A stretch of 64,000 nt of DNA from Streptomyces echinoruber (GCF_014651135.1 NZ_BMWH01000013.1:96999-160998), one strand, 5' to 3'; shown: positions 25,940 to 34,355, numbered from the stretch's first letter. A program made the numbers and translations. Notes: generated from the sequence alone by a model not told the origin.

Positions 25940-26869
25940 ATGAGCATGACCCCGCCGCCCGGCTGGTACCCCGACCCCGCCGCCCCGCACCAGGAACGCT
26001 GGTGGGACGGCACGGCCTGGACCGAGCACCGGCGCGCCCCCGCGCCCCCGGCCGCACCGGTGCCGCCCGTGCCGCCGCTCCCGTCGTCCCCGTCGTCCCC
26101 GCTCCCCGGCGGCTCCGCCCGCGCGAAGGCGGTCGCGCTCACCGTCGCCGCCGCCGTCCTCGTCGCCGCGATCGTCACCGGCGCGGTCGTCCTGCGGGAC
26201 GGCGACGGCGGCGGCGCGCGGGCGAAGACGGCCCCCACCTCCCCGGTGGCGTCCCCGCACCCCACCTCCGCCTCCCCTTCCGCCCCGGCGCCCACCGACG
26301 ACCCCTCCGTCGTCGTCGACCAGCTCAACGGCATCACCCTGCCCCTGCCCGACGGCTGGGTGCGGCCGCGGTACGTCTCCGACGACGCCGTCGTCATGAC
26401 CACCGACGGCACCTACGACTGCCCCGGCGGCACCGGCTTCTGCCGCCACGGCCTGGTCTCCACCCGCACCGCCTCCGCGGGCGACGGCACCCCCGAGGCC
26501 ATCGCCCGCGACGACATCGAGGACGCCGCGGACCTGGCCTACGACCGCGACCGCCTCGACGAGCGCCCCTACGGCGGCATCACCGCCCACCGCGAGGTGA
26601 AGTCCGGCACGGTGGCCGTCGCGGGCCGCGCCGGCTACTTCGTGCGCTGGCGCGTGACCACCGCCAAGGGCCCCGGCGGCTACGTGGAGTCCCTCGTCTT
26701 CCCCTCCAGCACCGGCACCGAGTCCCCGGTCGTCGTCCGCTTCGTCTTCGACGCCGGACCGGACGGGCCGCCGCTGTCCGACATGGACCGCATCACCCAG
26801 GGCATACGGCCCCTCGGCGACGCGGCCACCGGCGGCGGCGTCGGCAGCAGCATCGGCCCCACTGGCTGA
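25940..26869 (+). CDS. DUF2510 single-pass membrane protein
   Basis: 309 residues. The N-terminal DUF2510 motif PPPGWYPDPAAPHQERWWDGTAWTEHR (about 6-32) is cytosolic, then a Pro/Ser linker, one membrane helix (about 73-95, AVALTVAAAVLVAAIVTGAVVL) and an extracytoplasmic domain with one Cys pair (CPGGTGFCRHG). DUF2510 occurs in many actinobacterial membrane proteins; function unknown. A TACAGT lies 6 bases upstream, so the mRNA may be leaderless. ATG 25946 is an alternative start. Confidence 0.85.
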   Translation: MSMTPPPGWYPDPAAPHQERWWDGTAWTEHRRAPAPPAAPVPPVPPLPSSPSSPLPGGSARAKAVALTVAAAVLVAAIVTGAVVLRDGDGGGARAKTAPTSPVASPHPTSASPSAPAPTDDPSVVVDQLNGITLPLPDGWVRPRYVSDDAVVMTTDGTYDCPGGTGFCRHGLVSTRTASAGDGTPEAIARDDIEDAADLAYDRDRLDERPYGGITAHREVKSGTVAVAGRAGYFVRWRVTTAKGPGGYVESLVFPSSTGTESPVVVRFVFDAGPDGPPLSDMDRITQGIRPLGDAATGGGVGSSIGPTG

Positions 26870-26888
26870 CGGTACGTCAGAAACCCGG

Positions 26889-26951
26889 TGCGGGCTACAG
26901 GTCGGCAACCCTGTGCGGGCTGCAGGTCAGCAACTCGTTGCGGGCTACAGG
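26889..26951 (+). repeat. 25-bp tandem repeat covering the stop of the next gene
   Basis: Two 25-base copies (26889-26913, 26914-26938, starting TGCGGGCT) and a 13-base third copy (26939-26951). The TAG stop of the minus-strand gene (26945-26947 on the plus strand CTA) lies inside the third copy. Confidence 0.85.
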
Positions 26952-28147
26952 AAGGTGCGGCCCTCACCCCGGTACGTCGGCACCGTCGCCGTCACCCGGT
27001 CGCCCTCCACCAGGTGCAGCACGTCGAACCGCTCGCACAGCTCGCCCGCCTTGGCGTGCCGGAACCACACCCTGTCCCCGATCAGCAGGTCGTCGGCGGC
27101 CGCCCCCAGCAGCGGCGTCTGCACCTCGCCGGCGCCCTCCCGGGGGTCGTAGCGCAGCCCCTCGGGCAGGTACGGCACCGGCAGCCGGTCCCGCCCGGCC
27201 GCGCCGGAGGCCGGGTAGCCGCCGCCCAGGACCGTCACCACGCCCACCCCCGGACGCCGCACCACGGGCTGCGCGAACAGCGCCGCCGGGCGCCCGCGGA
27301 AGGAGGAGTAGTGGTCGAACAGCCGCGGCACGTACAGCCCCGAGCCGGCCGCGATCTCCGTGACCGCGTCCTCGGCGGCCGTGTACTGCACGCTGCCCGT
27401 GCCGCCGCCGTTGACGAACTCCAGCTCCGGCGCGACCGCCCGCACCGCGCGCACCGCCGCGGCGCGCCGCTCGGCCAGCTCCCGGCGGGCCGCAGCCTGC
27501 ATCAGCCGCACCGCCCGCGAGCGCAGCGGACGGCCGGCGACCGCGTCGCCGACCCCCGCGATGTGCCCCTCGTACGCCATGACTCCCACCAGCCGGAAAC
27601 CCGGCCGCCGGGCCACCGAGCGGGCCAGGTCGGCGAGTTGGGCGGGGGAGTGCAGCGGGGAGCGGCGCGCGCCGACCCGCACCCGGCCGCCCAGCAGCTT
27701 CAGCGAGGTGTCCAACTCCAGGCACACCCGCACCACTTCGCGTCCGCCCTGGCGCGCGGCGTCGATGAGGTCGAGCTGCGCCACGTCGTCCACCGTCACC
27801 GTCACGGCGGCGGCCAGCTTCGGATCGGCGGTCAGCTCCGCGTAGCCCCCGCGGTCGGCCGACGGGTAGGCGAGCAGGACGTCGCCGAAGCCGGAGCGCG
27901 CCAGCCACAGCGACTCGGGCAGCGTGAACGACATCACTCCCGCGAAGCCGTCGCGGGCCAGGACGCGTTCGAGCAGGGCCCGGCAGCGGACGGACTTGCT
28001 GGCCACGCGGATCGGCTTGCCCCCGGCGCGGCGCACCAGGTCGTCGGCGTTGGCGTCGAAGGCGTCCAGGTCGACGATGGCGACGGGGGCGTCCAGGTGG
28101 GCGGTGGCCCGGTCGTAGCGGGCCCGGTCGGCGGCGCGCGAAGTCAT
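26945..28147 (-). CDS. D-threonine aldolase/alanine racemase-like PLP enzyme
   Basis: 400 residues with the fold-type III PLP barrel: PVAIVDLDAFDANADDLVRRAGGKPIRVASKSVRCRALLERVL contains the PLP lysine (VASKS), then EFVNGGGTGS for phosphate binding and a C-terminal metal site (CERFDVLHLVEGDRV). Relatives include D-threonine aldolase and D-serine dehydratase. It is separated by 50 bases from DUF2510 and converges with it. ATG 28147 is supported by the family N-terminus. The natural D-amino acid is not known. Confidence 0.87.
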   Translation of the reverse strand: MTSRAADRARYDRATAHLDAPVAIVDLDAFDANADDLVRRAGGKPIRVASKSVRCRALLERVLARDGFAGVMSFTLPESLWLARSGFGDVLLAYPSADRGGYAELTADPKLAAAVTVTVDDVAQLDLIDAARQGGREVVRVCLELDTSLKLLGGRVRVGARRSPLHSPAQLADLARSVARRPGFRLVGVMAYEGHIAGVGDAVAGRPLRSRAVRLMQAAARRELAERRAAAVRAVRAVAPELEFVNGGGTGSVQYTAAEDAVTEIAAGSGLYVPRLFDHYSSFRGRPAALFAQPVVRRPGVGVVTVLGGGYPASGAAGRDRLPVPYLPEGLRYDPREGAGEVQTPLLGAAADDLLIGDRVWFRHAKAGELCERFDVLHLVEGDRVTATVPTYRGEGRTFL

Positions 28148-28403
28148 GTGGGCAGCCTGCCAGACCGGATTACCGCAGGGTAGGGGGATGTTCCGGGCAG
28201 AAGCCCCGGGCCTGCCGACCGGTTCCCGCATCGGCCGGGTCAACCCGTAGAGTGACGCGCACGGACGGAGGAACGACGCCCGCCCGGTTCCCCAACAGGG
28301 ATGGCGCCGTCTCCGTACGGGTAGGTGTGCCCGCGTACGGGCACGGCGCAGGAACGGACGGCCCGTGCCGCCCCAGGGCCCGGGCACGAGAAACGGGGGG
28401 TGC

Positions 28404-30116
28404 ATGAGCACGGACGCGCGGCCCGCCTCCATCCCCCCGCGCCCCACCCGGCCCCCGCGCCCCGCCACCCCGGCCGACGACCGCCCCGCACGGCAGGCGC
28501 GCGGCGAGGACCGCACGACCGGTGAGGGCCGCACGACGGGCGAAGGCGGCACGACCGGCGAGGACCGTACGACCGGACGCGCGTCCGAGCCGCCCCTCCC
28601 CGGCCCGGCGGGCACCCGCCCCCGCGTCCCCGCCTTCCCGCCCCGGGCCCCCGAACCCGCGTACCCGCCCCCGCCGCCGGCCTCGGCACGCTTCCCGGAC
28701 ACGCCGCCGGGCGGCGGCCGGGCCCCGCGCCGCACGTCCGCGGACGTACCGCCCCGGCCCGCGCCGGCCCCGCCGCGGCACCCGGACGCCTCCCGCGACG
28801 CCGCCGCGCCCACCCCCGGGGACGCCGCACGGCCCACCCGGACCGCGACCGGCTCCGGCCTGCCGCCGCGGCCGGCGCGGCAGCCGGCCGGTACCGGGCG
28901 CCTCGGCGGCGCCGTACCGCTCCAGCCGGACGGCCGCTCCGGCCCCGCGGCCGGAACGGCCGGGAACGCCGCGCGCCGGCCGGGAACGGGCCTGCCGCCC
29001 ACCCGTCCCCGCCCCGCCCGGCCCGGCGGCACACAGCCGGACGCCCGGTGGGACGGACGCATCCCGCCGGCCCCCGGAGCGCCCTCCGCGGACGGGCCCC
29101 GACGGGGAGCCGGCGGTTCGGGAACCGGCGGTCCGGGGACCACCGGGCCGGTAGTACCCGGTCCGGGGATCACCGATCCGAGTACTACCGGCGACCGGGG
29201 CGCGCACGGCGCCCCCGCCTCCCCGCCGCCCGCCGGATTCGACCCGGCGCGGTCCTGGAGCGCCTTCGGCGCGCCGGGAACGGTGCCGGGAACGCGGCCC
29301 GTGGTGTCGTTCGGGCAGCCGGAGGGGTACGACGCGCACGCCCGGCCGCGCCCGCTCGGCGTGCGGGTGGGGCCGCGCACCGCCGCGGCGGCCGCCTGCC
29401 TCGTCCTCGGGCTCGGACTCATCGGCGGTGCCGCGACCGGCAGCTGGCTCACCGGCGACTCCGGCGGGAGCGGCGCGGACGGCGGCTTCGCGGCGGCCGG
29501 CGGCCTGTGGCACAGCCTGCCCGTGGACCAGTTGTTCCCGCCCACGGTGGAGGGCCGCGGCGCCGGCCCGGGCGGCGCCGACCGCACCTGGACCCGTATC
29601 GCCGTCGCCCCGGACGGCGGCTGCGCGCACGCCTTCGACCCGCTGCTGGGCCGGACCCTCGCCCCCCTCGGCTGCCGACGCCTGCTGCGGGCCACCTACA
29701 CGGACGCCACCGAGAGCTACGTCACCACCGTCGGCCTGCTGTTCACCAAGGCCGACGCGGCCACCATGACCGCACTGCGCGCCCGTTTCGACACCGAGCA
29801 CCTGGCCGAGCGCACCGACCTCGTGCCCCGCACCTACGCCCCCAAGGGCACCGTCGCCGCCGGCTTCGGCGACCACCAGCGCGCCTCCTGGACGATCTCC
29901 GTGCTCACCGACGCCCCCGTCGTCGTCTACGCCGTCTCCGGCTGGGCCGACGGTCGCACCGTCGACACCCCGCAGCCCGCCGCGGAGGCGCTGCGCGCCG
30001 GCGCCACCTCGGCCGTCGCCCAGGCGGGCCTCGGCCACGAGGCGCAGGGCCTCGCCGACCGCGTCGAACGCGCCCTGCGCCGGCACGTCGACCCGGCCAC
30101 GGAGCAGCCCTCATGA
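28404..30116 (+). CDS. proline-rich membrane protein paired with a mycosin
   Basis: 570 residues, family not identified. The first 310 are disordered, rich in Pro, Arg, Gly and Thr. A membrane helix (about 328-349, TAAAAACLVLGLGLIGGAATGSW) leads to an extracytoplasmic domain of about 215 residues with two Cys (GGCAHAF, LGCRRLL) that may form a disulfide. GGGGGG precedes ATG 28404. The stop overlaps the mycosin-like protease start (ATGA), so both are made together. The long cytosolic tail suggests partner binding; the outer domain could be a protease substrate or inhibitor. These roles are inference. Confidence 0.85.
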   Translation: MSTDARPASIPPRPTRPPRPATPADDRPARQARGEDRTTGEGRTTGEGGTTGEDRTTGRASEPPLPGPAGTRPRVPAFPPRAPEPAYPPPPPASARFPDTPPGGGRAPRRTSADVPPRPAPAPPRHPDASRDAAAPTPGDAARPTRTATGSGLPPRPARQPAGTGRLGGAVPLQPDGRSGPAAGTAGNAARRPGTGLPPTRPRPARPGGTQPDARWDGRIPPAPGAPSADGPRRGAGGSGTGGPGTTGPVVPGPGITDPSTTGDRGAHGAPASPPPAGFDPARSWSAFGAPGTVPGTRPVVSFGQPEGYDAHARPRPLGVRVGPRTAAAAACLVLGLGLIGGAATGSWLTGDSGGSGADGGFAAAGGLWHSLPVDQLFPPTVEGRGAGPGGADRTWTRIAVAPDGGCAHAFDPLLGRTLAPLGCRRLLRATYTDATESYVTTVGLLFTKADAATMTALRARFDTEHLAERTDLVPRTYAPKGTVAAGFGDHQRASWTISVLTDAPVVVYAVSGWADGRTVDTPQPAAEALRAGATSAVAQAGLGHEAQGLADRVERALRRHVDPATEQPS

Positions 30117-31393
30117 CCCCGCGCATGTCTCCGGGCGGGACCCCGGGAACATCCCCGCGCACGTCTTCGGACAGGACCCCGGGCGGGACCCCGGGCAGGA
30201 GAGGAAGGACCATACGCACCGGGCTGCTAGGCGCCCTGCTCGCCGCCTGCCTCGCCGTCGTGCCCGCCCCCGCCGCGTACGCCGACGGCATACGCGCCCG
30301 GCAGTGGGCCCTGGACGCCCTGCACACCCAGGAGGCCTGGCGCACCACCAAGGGCAAGGGCGTCACCGTCGCCGTCCTCGACACCGGCGTCGAGGCCGAC
30401 CACCCCGACCTGGCCGGCAACGTCCTGCCCGGCAAGGACATGATCGGGTTCGGCGCCCGGCAGGGCGAGCGGGCCTGGGCCCGGCACGGCACCGCGATGG
30501 CCGGCATCATCGCCGGCCACGGCCACGGTCCCGGAGGCGCCGACGGCGTCATGGGCATCGCGCCCGAGGCGAAGATCCTGCCCGTGCGCGTGATCCTGGA
30601 GGACGGCGACCCCGCCCGCGCCCGCGCCCGCACCACCCGTGGCAACGCCCTCGCCGAGGGCATCCGCTGGGCCGCCGACCACGGCGCCGACGTCATCAAT
30701 CTCTCCCTCGGCGACGACTCCGCCTCCGCCCACCCCGAACCCGCCGAGGACGAGGCCGTCCAGTACGCCCTGAAGAAGGGCGCCGTCGTCGTCGCCTCGG
30801 CCGGCAACGGCGGCGAGAAGGGCGACCACATCTCCTACCCGGCCGCCTACCCGGGCGTGATCGCCGCGACCGCCGTCGACCGCTACGGCACCCGCGCCTC
30901 CTTCTCCACCCGCCGCTGGTACGCCACGGTCAGCGCCCCCGGCGTCGACGTCGTCATCGCCGACCCGGACCACCGCTACTACGAGGGCTGGGGCACCAGC
31001 GCCGCCTCCGCGTTCGTCTCCGGCGCGGCCGCCCTGGTCAAGGCCGCCCACCCGGACCTGACGCCCGCGCAGATCAAGAAGCTCCTGGAGGACACCGCGC
31101 GCAACGCCCCGGCGGGCGGCCGGGACGACTCCCGCGGCTTCGGCCTCGTCGACCCCGCCGCCGCCCTGAGGGCGGCCGCCCGCCTGAAACCGGAGGGCCT
31201 GCGCCCGGCCGCGTACGGCGAGAAGTACTTCGGGCCCGGCCCCGACGAGGCCGCGGCCGCCGGCGGCACCTCCGGCTGGGCGGGGCCGCTCGCGGGCAGC
31301 GCCGGCGGGGTTCTCCTGGTCGCCGCGGCCGGCCTGTGGCGCGGCGCCCGCCGCCGGAACACCGACACCGCCTTCCCGACGGCCGACCGCTGA
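30113..31393 (+). CDS. mycosin-like S8 serine protease, membrane-anchored
   Basis: 426 residues. A signal peptide (about 29-58, IRTGLLGALLAACLAVVPAPAAYA) precedes a subtilisin domain with the full triad: Asp in AVLDTGVEADHPDL, His in RHGTAMAGIIAG and Ser in GTSAASAFVSGAAAL. The C-terminus has a membrane helix (GPLAGSAGGVLLVAAAGLW). This is the layout of type VII secretion mycosins, but no EccB/C/D/E or WXG100 genes are near. It overlaps the proline-rich protein gene by four bases. Its last codons and stop lie in a 20-base tandem repeat. Confidence 0.92.
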   Translation: MTPRMSPGGTPGTSPRTSSDRTPGGTPGRRGRTIRTGLLGALLAACLAVVPAPAAYADGIRARQWALDALHTQEAWRTTKGKGVTVAVLDTGVEADHPDLAGNVLPGKDMIGFGARQGERAWARHGTAMAGIIAGHGHGPGGADGVMGIAPEAKILPVRVILEDGDPARARARTTRGNALAEGIRWAADHGADVINLSLGDDSASAHPEPAEDEAVQYALKKGAVVVASAGNGGEKGDHISYPAAYPGVIAATAVDRYGTRASFSTRRWYATVSAPGVDVVIADPDHRYYEGWGTSAASAFVSGAAALVKAAHPDLTPAQIKKLLEDTARNAPAGGRDDSRGFGLVDPAAALRAAARLKPEGLRPAAYGEKYFGPGPDEAAAAGGTSGWAGPLAGSAGGVLLVAAAGLWRGARRRNTDTAFPTADR

Positions 31394-31480
31394 GCCCGAT
31401 GGCCGACCGCTGAGCCCGATGGCCGACCGCTGAGCCCGACGGCCGACCGCTGAGCCCGACGGCCGACCGCTGAGCCCGAC
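31381..31480 (+). repeat. five-copy 20-bp tandem repeat at the mycosin stop
   Basis: Five 20-base copies in register (31381-31400 through 31461-31480), differing only at the last base. Every copy contains CGC TGA, and the first supplies the TGA stop of the protease. Confidence 0.95.
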
Positions 31481-31848
31481 GCCGCTTCCCGGCCGCGATC
31501 CGCCGCAGCAACCCCTGGACCCGGGCGCGGGAGGCCGCGCTCGGCTCCGAGCCGCCGTCGTCACCGAACACCTGCCGCAGCGGCGTGAGCCGGTCGCCGC
31601 GGCCGGCGCGGAGACAGACGGCGCCGCAGCCGGGGGCGGCGGGCGTGGCGGCGACGGCGGGCTCTGCGGGACTCCGTGCCCCGCGATGCCGGGCACGGGG
31701 CTGTGCGCGCCCTTGGCCGGGGTGAAAGCCGGGTCGGCGGACATGAGAAAGGGCCCTGAGAAAGCCGTGAGAGGCGTGGCCGTCCGGTCTCCGTCCGCGC
31801 GCAGGCCCAGCGGCATCCCCCCGATACGGCCCCGATAGGGTCGGGGTC
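31394..31848. other. intergenic region with repeat and possible decayed minus-strand reading frame
   Basis: 455 bases. After the tandem repeat (to 31480) there is no plus-strand gene until sseB. On the minus strand codon-like third-position bias suggests coding from ATG 31744 in one frame (MSADPAFTPAKGAHSP), switching to another for a stretch ending near 31490 (DRLTPLRQVFGDDGG, ARVQGLLRRIAAGKRRR). This may be a frameshifted remnant; no family was recognised. Confidence 0.3.
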
Positions 31849-32628
31849 GTGGCGAACACGAACATTCCCGACCCCGACTTCCCCGATGACGACGGCTCCG
31901 CCGATCCCCGGCTGAGCGCCGCGCTCGCCGCGTGGGCCGAGGACCGCACCGCCGAGGAGCCCGTCCTGCGGGCGCTGCGGGACGCCCGCCTGCTGGTGCC
32001 GGTGGTGGCGGTGCTCGGGGAGGTCGAGGAGGACGATCAGGAGGAGCGCGAAGCTCCTTGCAAGGGTGGTGGCGGGAGACGGGTGGGCGGGTTGCGCCGC
32101 GAGAAGACCAGCGAGATGGCCGTTCCCACGCTGAAGGCCCGCGGCCGCACCGCGCTGCCCGCCTTCACCTCCACCGACGCGCTGGCCCGCTGGAACCCGG
32201 CCGCCCGCCCCGTCGCCGTGCCCCTGCACCGCGCCCTGCAGGCCGCCGCGCACGAGCGGGCCGACACGATCGTCCTCGACGTGGCCGGGCCCGTGCCCTA
32301 CGAGCTGACCCGCCCGGCGCTGATCGCGCTCGCCGAGGGCCGCACCGCGACCGACCCGCTCGCCGACCCGGCCGTCGTCGAGGCGGTGCGCGCGGCGGTG
32401 GCCGCCGAGCCCGCCGTCGTACGCGCCCACCTCGGGCCCGGCCGGGCCGACGGCACCCTGGCGCTCGTCCTCGACGCGGAAGCCGTCCCCGCGCAGGCCG
32501 CGCAGGCGGTGGCCCGGCGCCTGGCCGACGACGAGACGCTGCGCGCCCGCCTGGTGCGCGGCCTGGACCTGGCGCTGCTGCCGCCCGGGACCGTGCCGCC
32601 GGGACAGCCCCTGTACGTCCGCCCGTAG
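31849..32628 (+). CDS. sseB: SseB family protein
   Basis: 259 residues, SseB N-terminal and C-terminal domains (RALRDARLLVPVVAVLGEVEE, TSTDALARWNPAARPVAVPLHRALQAAAHE). SseB proteins are linked to serine sensitivity; mechanism is unknown. Start GTG 31849 is chosen by the ANTNIPDPDFPDDDG N-terminus common in Streptomyces. Between EEDD and LRREKTSEMAVPTLKA, where relatives are expected to have a short link, there is an extra Gly/Arg-rich segment of about 18 residues encoded by palindromic DNA. The protein converges on the DUF1844 gene. Confidence 0.87.
   Translation: MANTNIPDPDFPDDDGSADPRLSAALAAWAEDRTAEEPVLRALRDARLLVPVVAVLGEVEEDDQEEREAPCKGGGGRRVGGLRREKTSEMAVPTLKARGRTALPAFTSTDALARWNPAARPVAVPLHRALQAAAHERADTIVLDVAGPVPYELTRPALIALAEGRTATDPLADPAVVEAVRAAVAAEPAVVRAHLGPGRADGTLALVLDAEAVPAQAAQAVARRLADDETLRARLVRGLDLALLPPGTVPPGQPLYVRP
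32035..32092 (+). repeat. palindromic in-frame insertion in sseB
   Basis: The extra segment contains AGGAGC-GCGAA-GCTCCT (inverted repeat) followed directly by the perfect palindrome CCTTGCAAGG and a purine-rich stretch. It looks like a small palindromic element that keeps the reading frame. Boundaries are approximate, judged from where the family sequence resumes. Confidence 0.5.
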
Positions 32629-32704
32629 CGGGCGTACGGACGTCTCCGGCGGGCGGGCCGGACGTCCCCGGCGGGACGGGCCGGACGGGCGCGCGGCGGG
32701 CGGG

Positions 32705-33073
32705 TCAGCCGAAGACCGGGCCCGTGTACTTCTCGCCCGGGCCCTGACCCGGCTCGTCCGGGACGAGCGACGCCTCGCGGAACGCCAGCTGCAGCGACTT
32801 CAGGCCGTCGCGCAGCGGCGCCGCGTGGAACGAGCTGATCTCGGTGGCGCTCGCGTCCAGCAGACCGGCCAGCGCGTGCACCAGCTTGCGGGCCTCGTCC
32901 AGGTCCTTGTACTTGTCGCCCTCCTCGGACAGGCCGAGCTTCACGGCGGCCGCGCTCATCAGGTTCACGGCGACCGTCACGATCACCTCGACCGCCGGGA
33001 CCTCGGCGATGTCACGGGTCATGGCGTCGAAGTCGGGCTGCTCGGGGGTGGCCGAGGGGGAGGTGTCACTCAT
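32705..33073 (-). CDS. DUF1844 protein
   Basis: 122 residues, DUF1844. The core AVNLMSAAAVKLGLSEEGDKYKDLDEARKLVHALAGLLDA is conserved; the N-terminus is acidic and Ser/Pro-rich. It is commonly encoded divergently from infC in Streptomyces, as here, which suggests a link with translation initiation, but no function is established. Start is ATG 33073; GTG codons upstream are possible. Confidence 0.88.
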   Translation of the reverse strand: MSDTSPSATPEQPDFDAMTRDIAEVPAVEVIVTVAVNLMSAAAVKLGLSEEGDKYKDLDEARKLVHALAGLLDASATEISSFHAAPLRDGLKSLQLAFREASLVPDEPGQGPGEKYTGPVFG

Positions 33074-33107
33074 GCCCCACACGATAGGCGCCGCGCGGAC
33101 CGCGGCC

Positions 33108-33241
33108 GTCCGCGGGAGGCGGATACCCCCGTCCGCGGGAGGCGGATGCCCCCGGACTCGGTGGGCGGACACCCCGGACTCGGCGGGCGGACACCCCGGA
33201 CTCGGCGGGCGGACACCCCGGACTCGGCGGGCGGATGCCGC
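33108..33241 (+). repeat. two adjacent tandem repeats upstream of infC
   Basis: Two 23-base copies (33108-33130, 33131-33153; starting GTCCGCGGG) are followed by four 22-base copies (33154, 33176, 33198, 33220; starting GGACTCGG), the last truncated. The two units share the GGGAGG/GGGCGGA-CCCC pattern and may have one origin. They lie just before the infC promoter. Confidence 0.9.
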
Positions 33242-33252
33242 GCACCTGCGGA

Positions 33253-33282
33253 TTCGCACCGCCCCCGGCGAGGTGCTAGCCT
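33253..33282 (+). promoter_or_regulatory. candidate promoter for infC-rpmI-rplT
   Basis: TTCGCA (33253-33258) and TAGCCT (33277-33282) are 18 bases apart. This would give a 5' leader of about 310 bases before infC. Sequence match only. Confidence 0.45.
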
Positions 33283-33289
33283 TGTGTGA

Positions 33290-33598
33290 CGACCGGTCGG
33301 ACACGCGTGCCCCCGCAGAGGGAACGGCAGGCGGGCCCGACCACAAGTGGAGGCTTCCGAACTCCCACCTGGCCGTCCCGAGGGACGGCGGGTCACCGGT
33401 CAGGCGGCGTCATCCCCGGGATGACGGCCCGCCCGAGAGCGCGCCCCGCGGTCACCGCGGCGGTGCTCCGGTAGTTCGAGGAGCCCCGCCTGTGATCGTC
33501 CGGGGCATATTTTGTGCGCCGGCGCGGTTTGGTCTTACGAACACAGACGTTACGCGGCTGTCCGCCAGACCGTCGCGTGGTGCAACCGAGGAGGATCC
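33290..33598 (+). ncRNA. long structured infC leader with attenuator-like hairpin
   Basis: About 310 bases without a gene that can fold into several hairpins: CCGTCCC/GGGACGG near 33382, CGTCATCCC/GGGATGACG near 33409-33427, CCGCGGT/ACCGCGG near 33447. The last is GCCCCG (33483-33488)/CGGGGC (33501-33506) followed by ATATTTT, an intrinsic-terminator shape rare in this GC-rich DNA. infC operons are regulated by L20 or IF3 in other bacteria. Attenuation here is inference. Confidence 0.5.
33483..33513 (+). terminator. putative attenuator upstream of infC
   Basis: A 6-bp GC stem with 12-base loop, immediately followed by ATATTTT, about 85 bases before the infC start. See the leader entry for the alternative folds. 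Confidence 0.45.
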
Positions 33599-34225
33599 AT
33601 CAGCGCCGAGCCCCGCATCAACGACCGGATTCGCGTTCCCGAGGTGCGACTTGTCGGTCCCAGTGGCGAGCAGGTAGGCATCGTCCCGCTTGCCAAGGCC
33701 CTGGAGCTTGCGCAGGAGTACGACCTCGACCTCGTCGAGGTCGCGGCGAACGCCCGTCCGCCCGTGTGCAAGCTCATGGACTACGGGAAGTTCAAGTACG
33801 AGTCGGCCATGAAGGCCCGTGAGGCGCGCAAGAACCAGGCGCACACGGTCATCAAGGAGATGAAGCTCCGGCCGAAGATCGACCCGCACGACTACGACAC
33901 CAAGAAGGGTCACGTCGTCCGGTTCCTCAAGCAGGGCGACAAGGTCAAGATCACGATCATGTTCCGCGGTCGTGAGCAGTCCCGCCCCGAGCTGGGCTAC
34001 CGACTGCTGCAGCGCCTCGCGGAGGACGTCCAGGACCTCGGGTTCGTCGAGTCGAACCCGAAGCAGGACGGCCGCAACATGATCATGGTCCTCGGTCCGC
34101 ACAAGAAGAAGACCGAGGCGATGGCCGAGGCCCGGCAGGCCCAGGAGGCCCGCAAGGCCGGCCGCCAGGGCCGCGGGGGCGCCAAGCAGGAGCAGGAGAC
34201 GTCCTCCGGATCCGCCGAGGCGTGA
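33599..34225 (+). CDS. infC: translation initiation factor IF-3
   Basis: 208 residues. The start is the non-standard ATC at 33599: GAGGAGG (33588-33594) is 4 bases ahead, and the protein ISAEPRINDRIRVPEVRLVGPSGEQ begins at the family N-terminus; no ATG, GTG or TTG in this frame has a ribosome site. IF-3 N-domain, lysine-rich linker and C-domain (KGHVVRFLKQGDKVKITIMFRGREQSRPELGYRLLQRL) are complete. IF3 genes use AUU/AUC in other bacteria to let IF3 repress its own translation. The Ala/Gly/Gln tail is species-specific. It heads the infC-rpmI-rplT operon. Confidence 0.95.
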   Translation: MSAEPRINDRIRVPEVRLVGPSGEQVGIVPLAKALELAQEYDLDLVEVAANARPPVCKLMDYGKFKYESAMKAREARKNQAHTVIKEMKLRPKIDPHDYDTKKGHVVRFLKQGDKVKITIMFRGREQSRPELGYRLLQRLAEDVQDLGFVESNPKQDGRNMIMVLGPHKKKTEAMAEARQAQEARKAGRQGRGGAKQEQETSSGSAEA

Positions 34226-34355
34226 TCCTCACCCGCCCGGGACGCCGCACCGGCAGCGCCCCGGGTCCGTAACCGAAGAAGTAAGAGCGACGCTTCCTCG
34301 TGCCCGGTTCCAGGACCGGGCACGGGAGCGCCACCGACGAGGAGAGAACGGCGCT

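Noticed and set aside
27293..27600. Possible CRISPR-like array or repeats in the PLP enzyme gene
   Set aside because: No regular spacer-repeat pattern; only coding sequence.
30113..31393. Full type VII secretion locus
   Set aside because: Mycosin-like protease is present, but no EccB, EccC, EccD, EccE or WXG100 gene occurs in the window.
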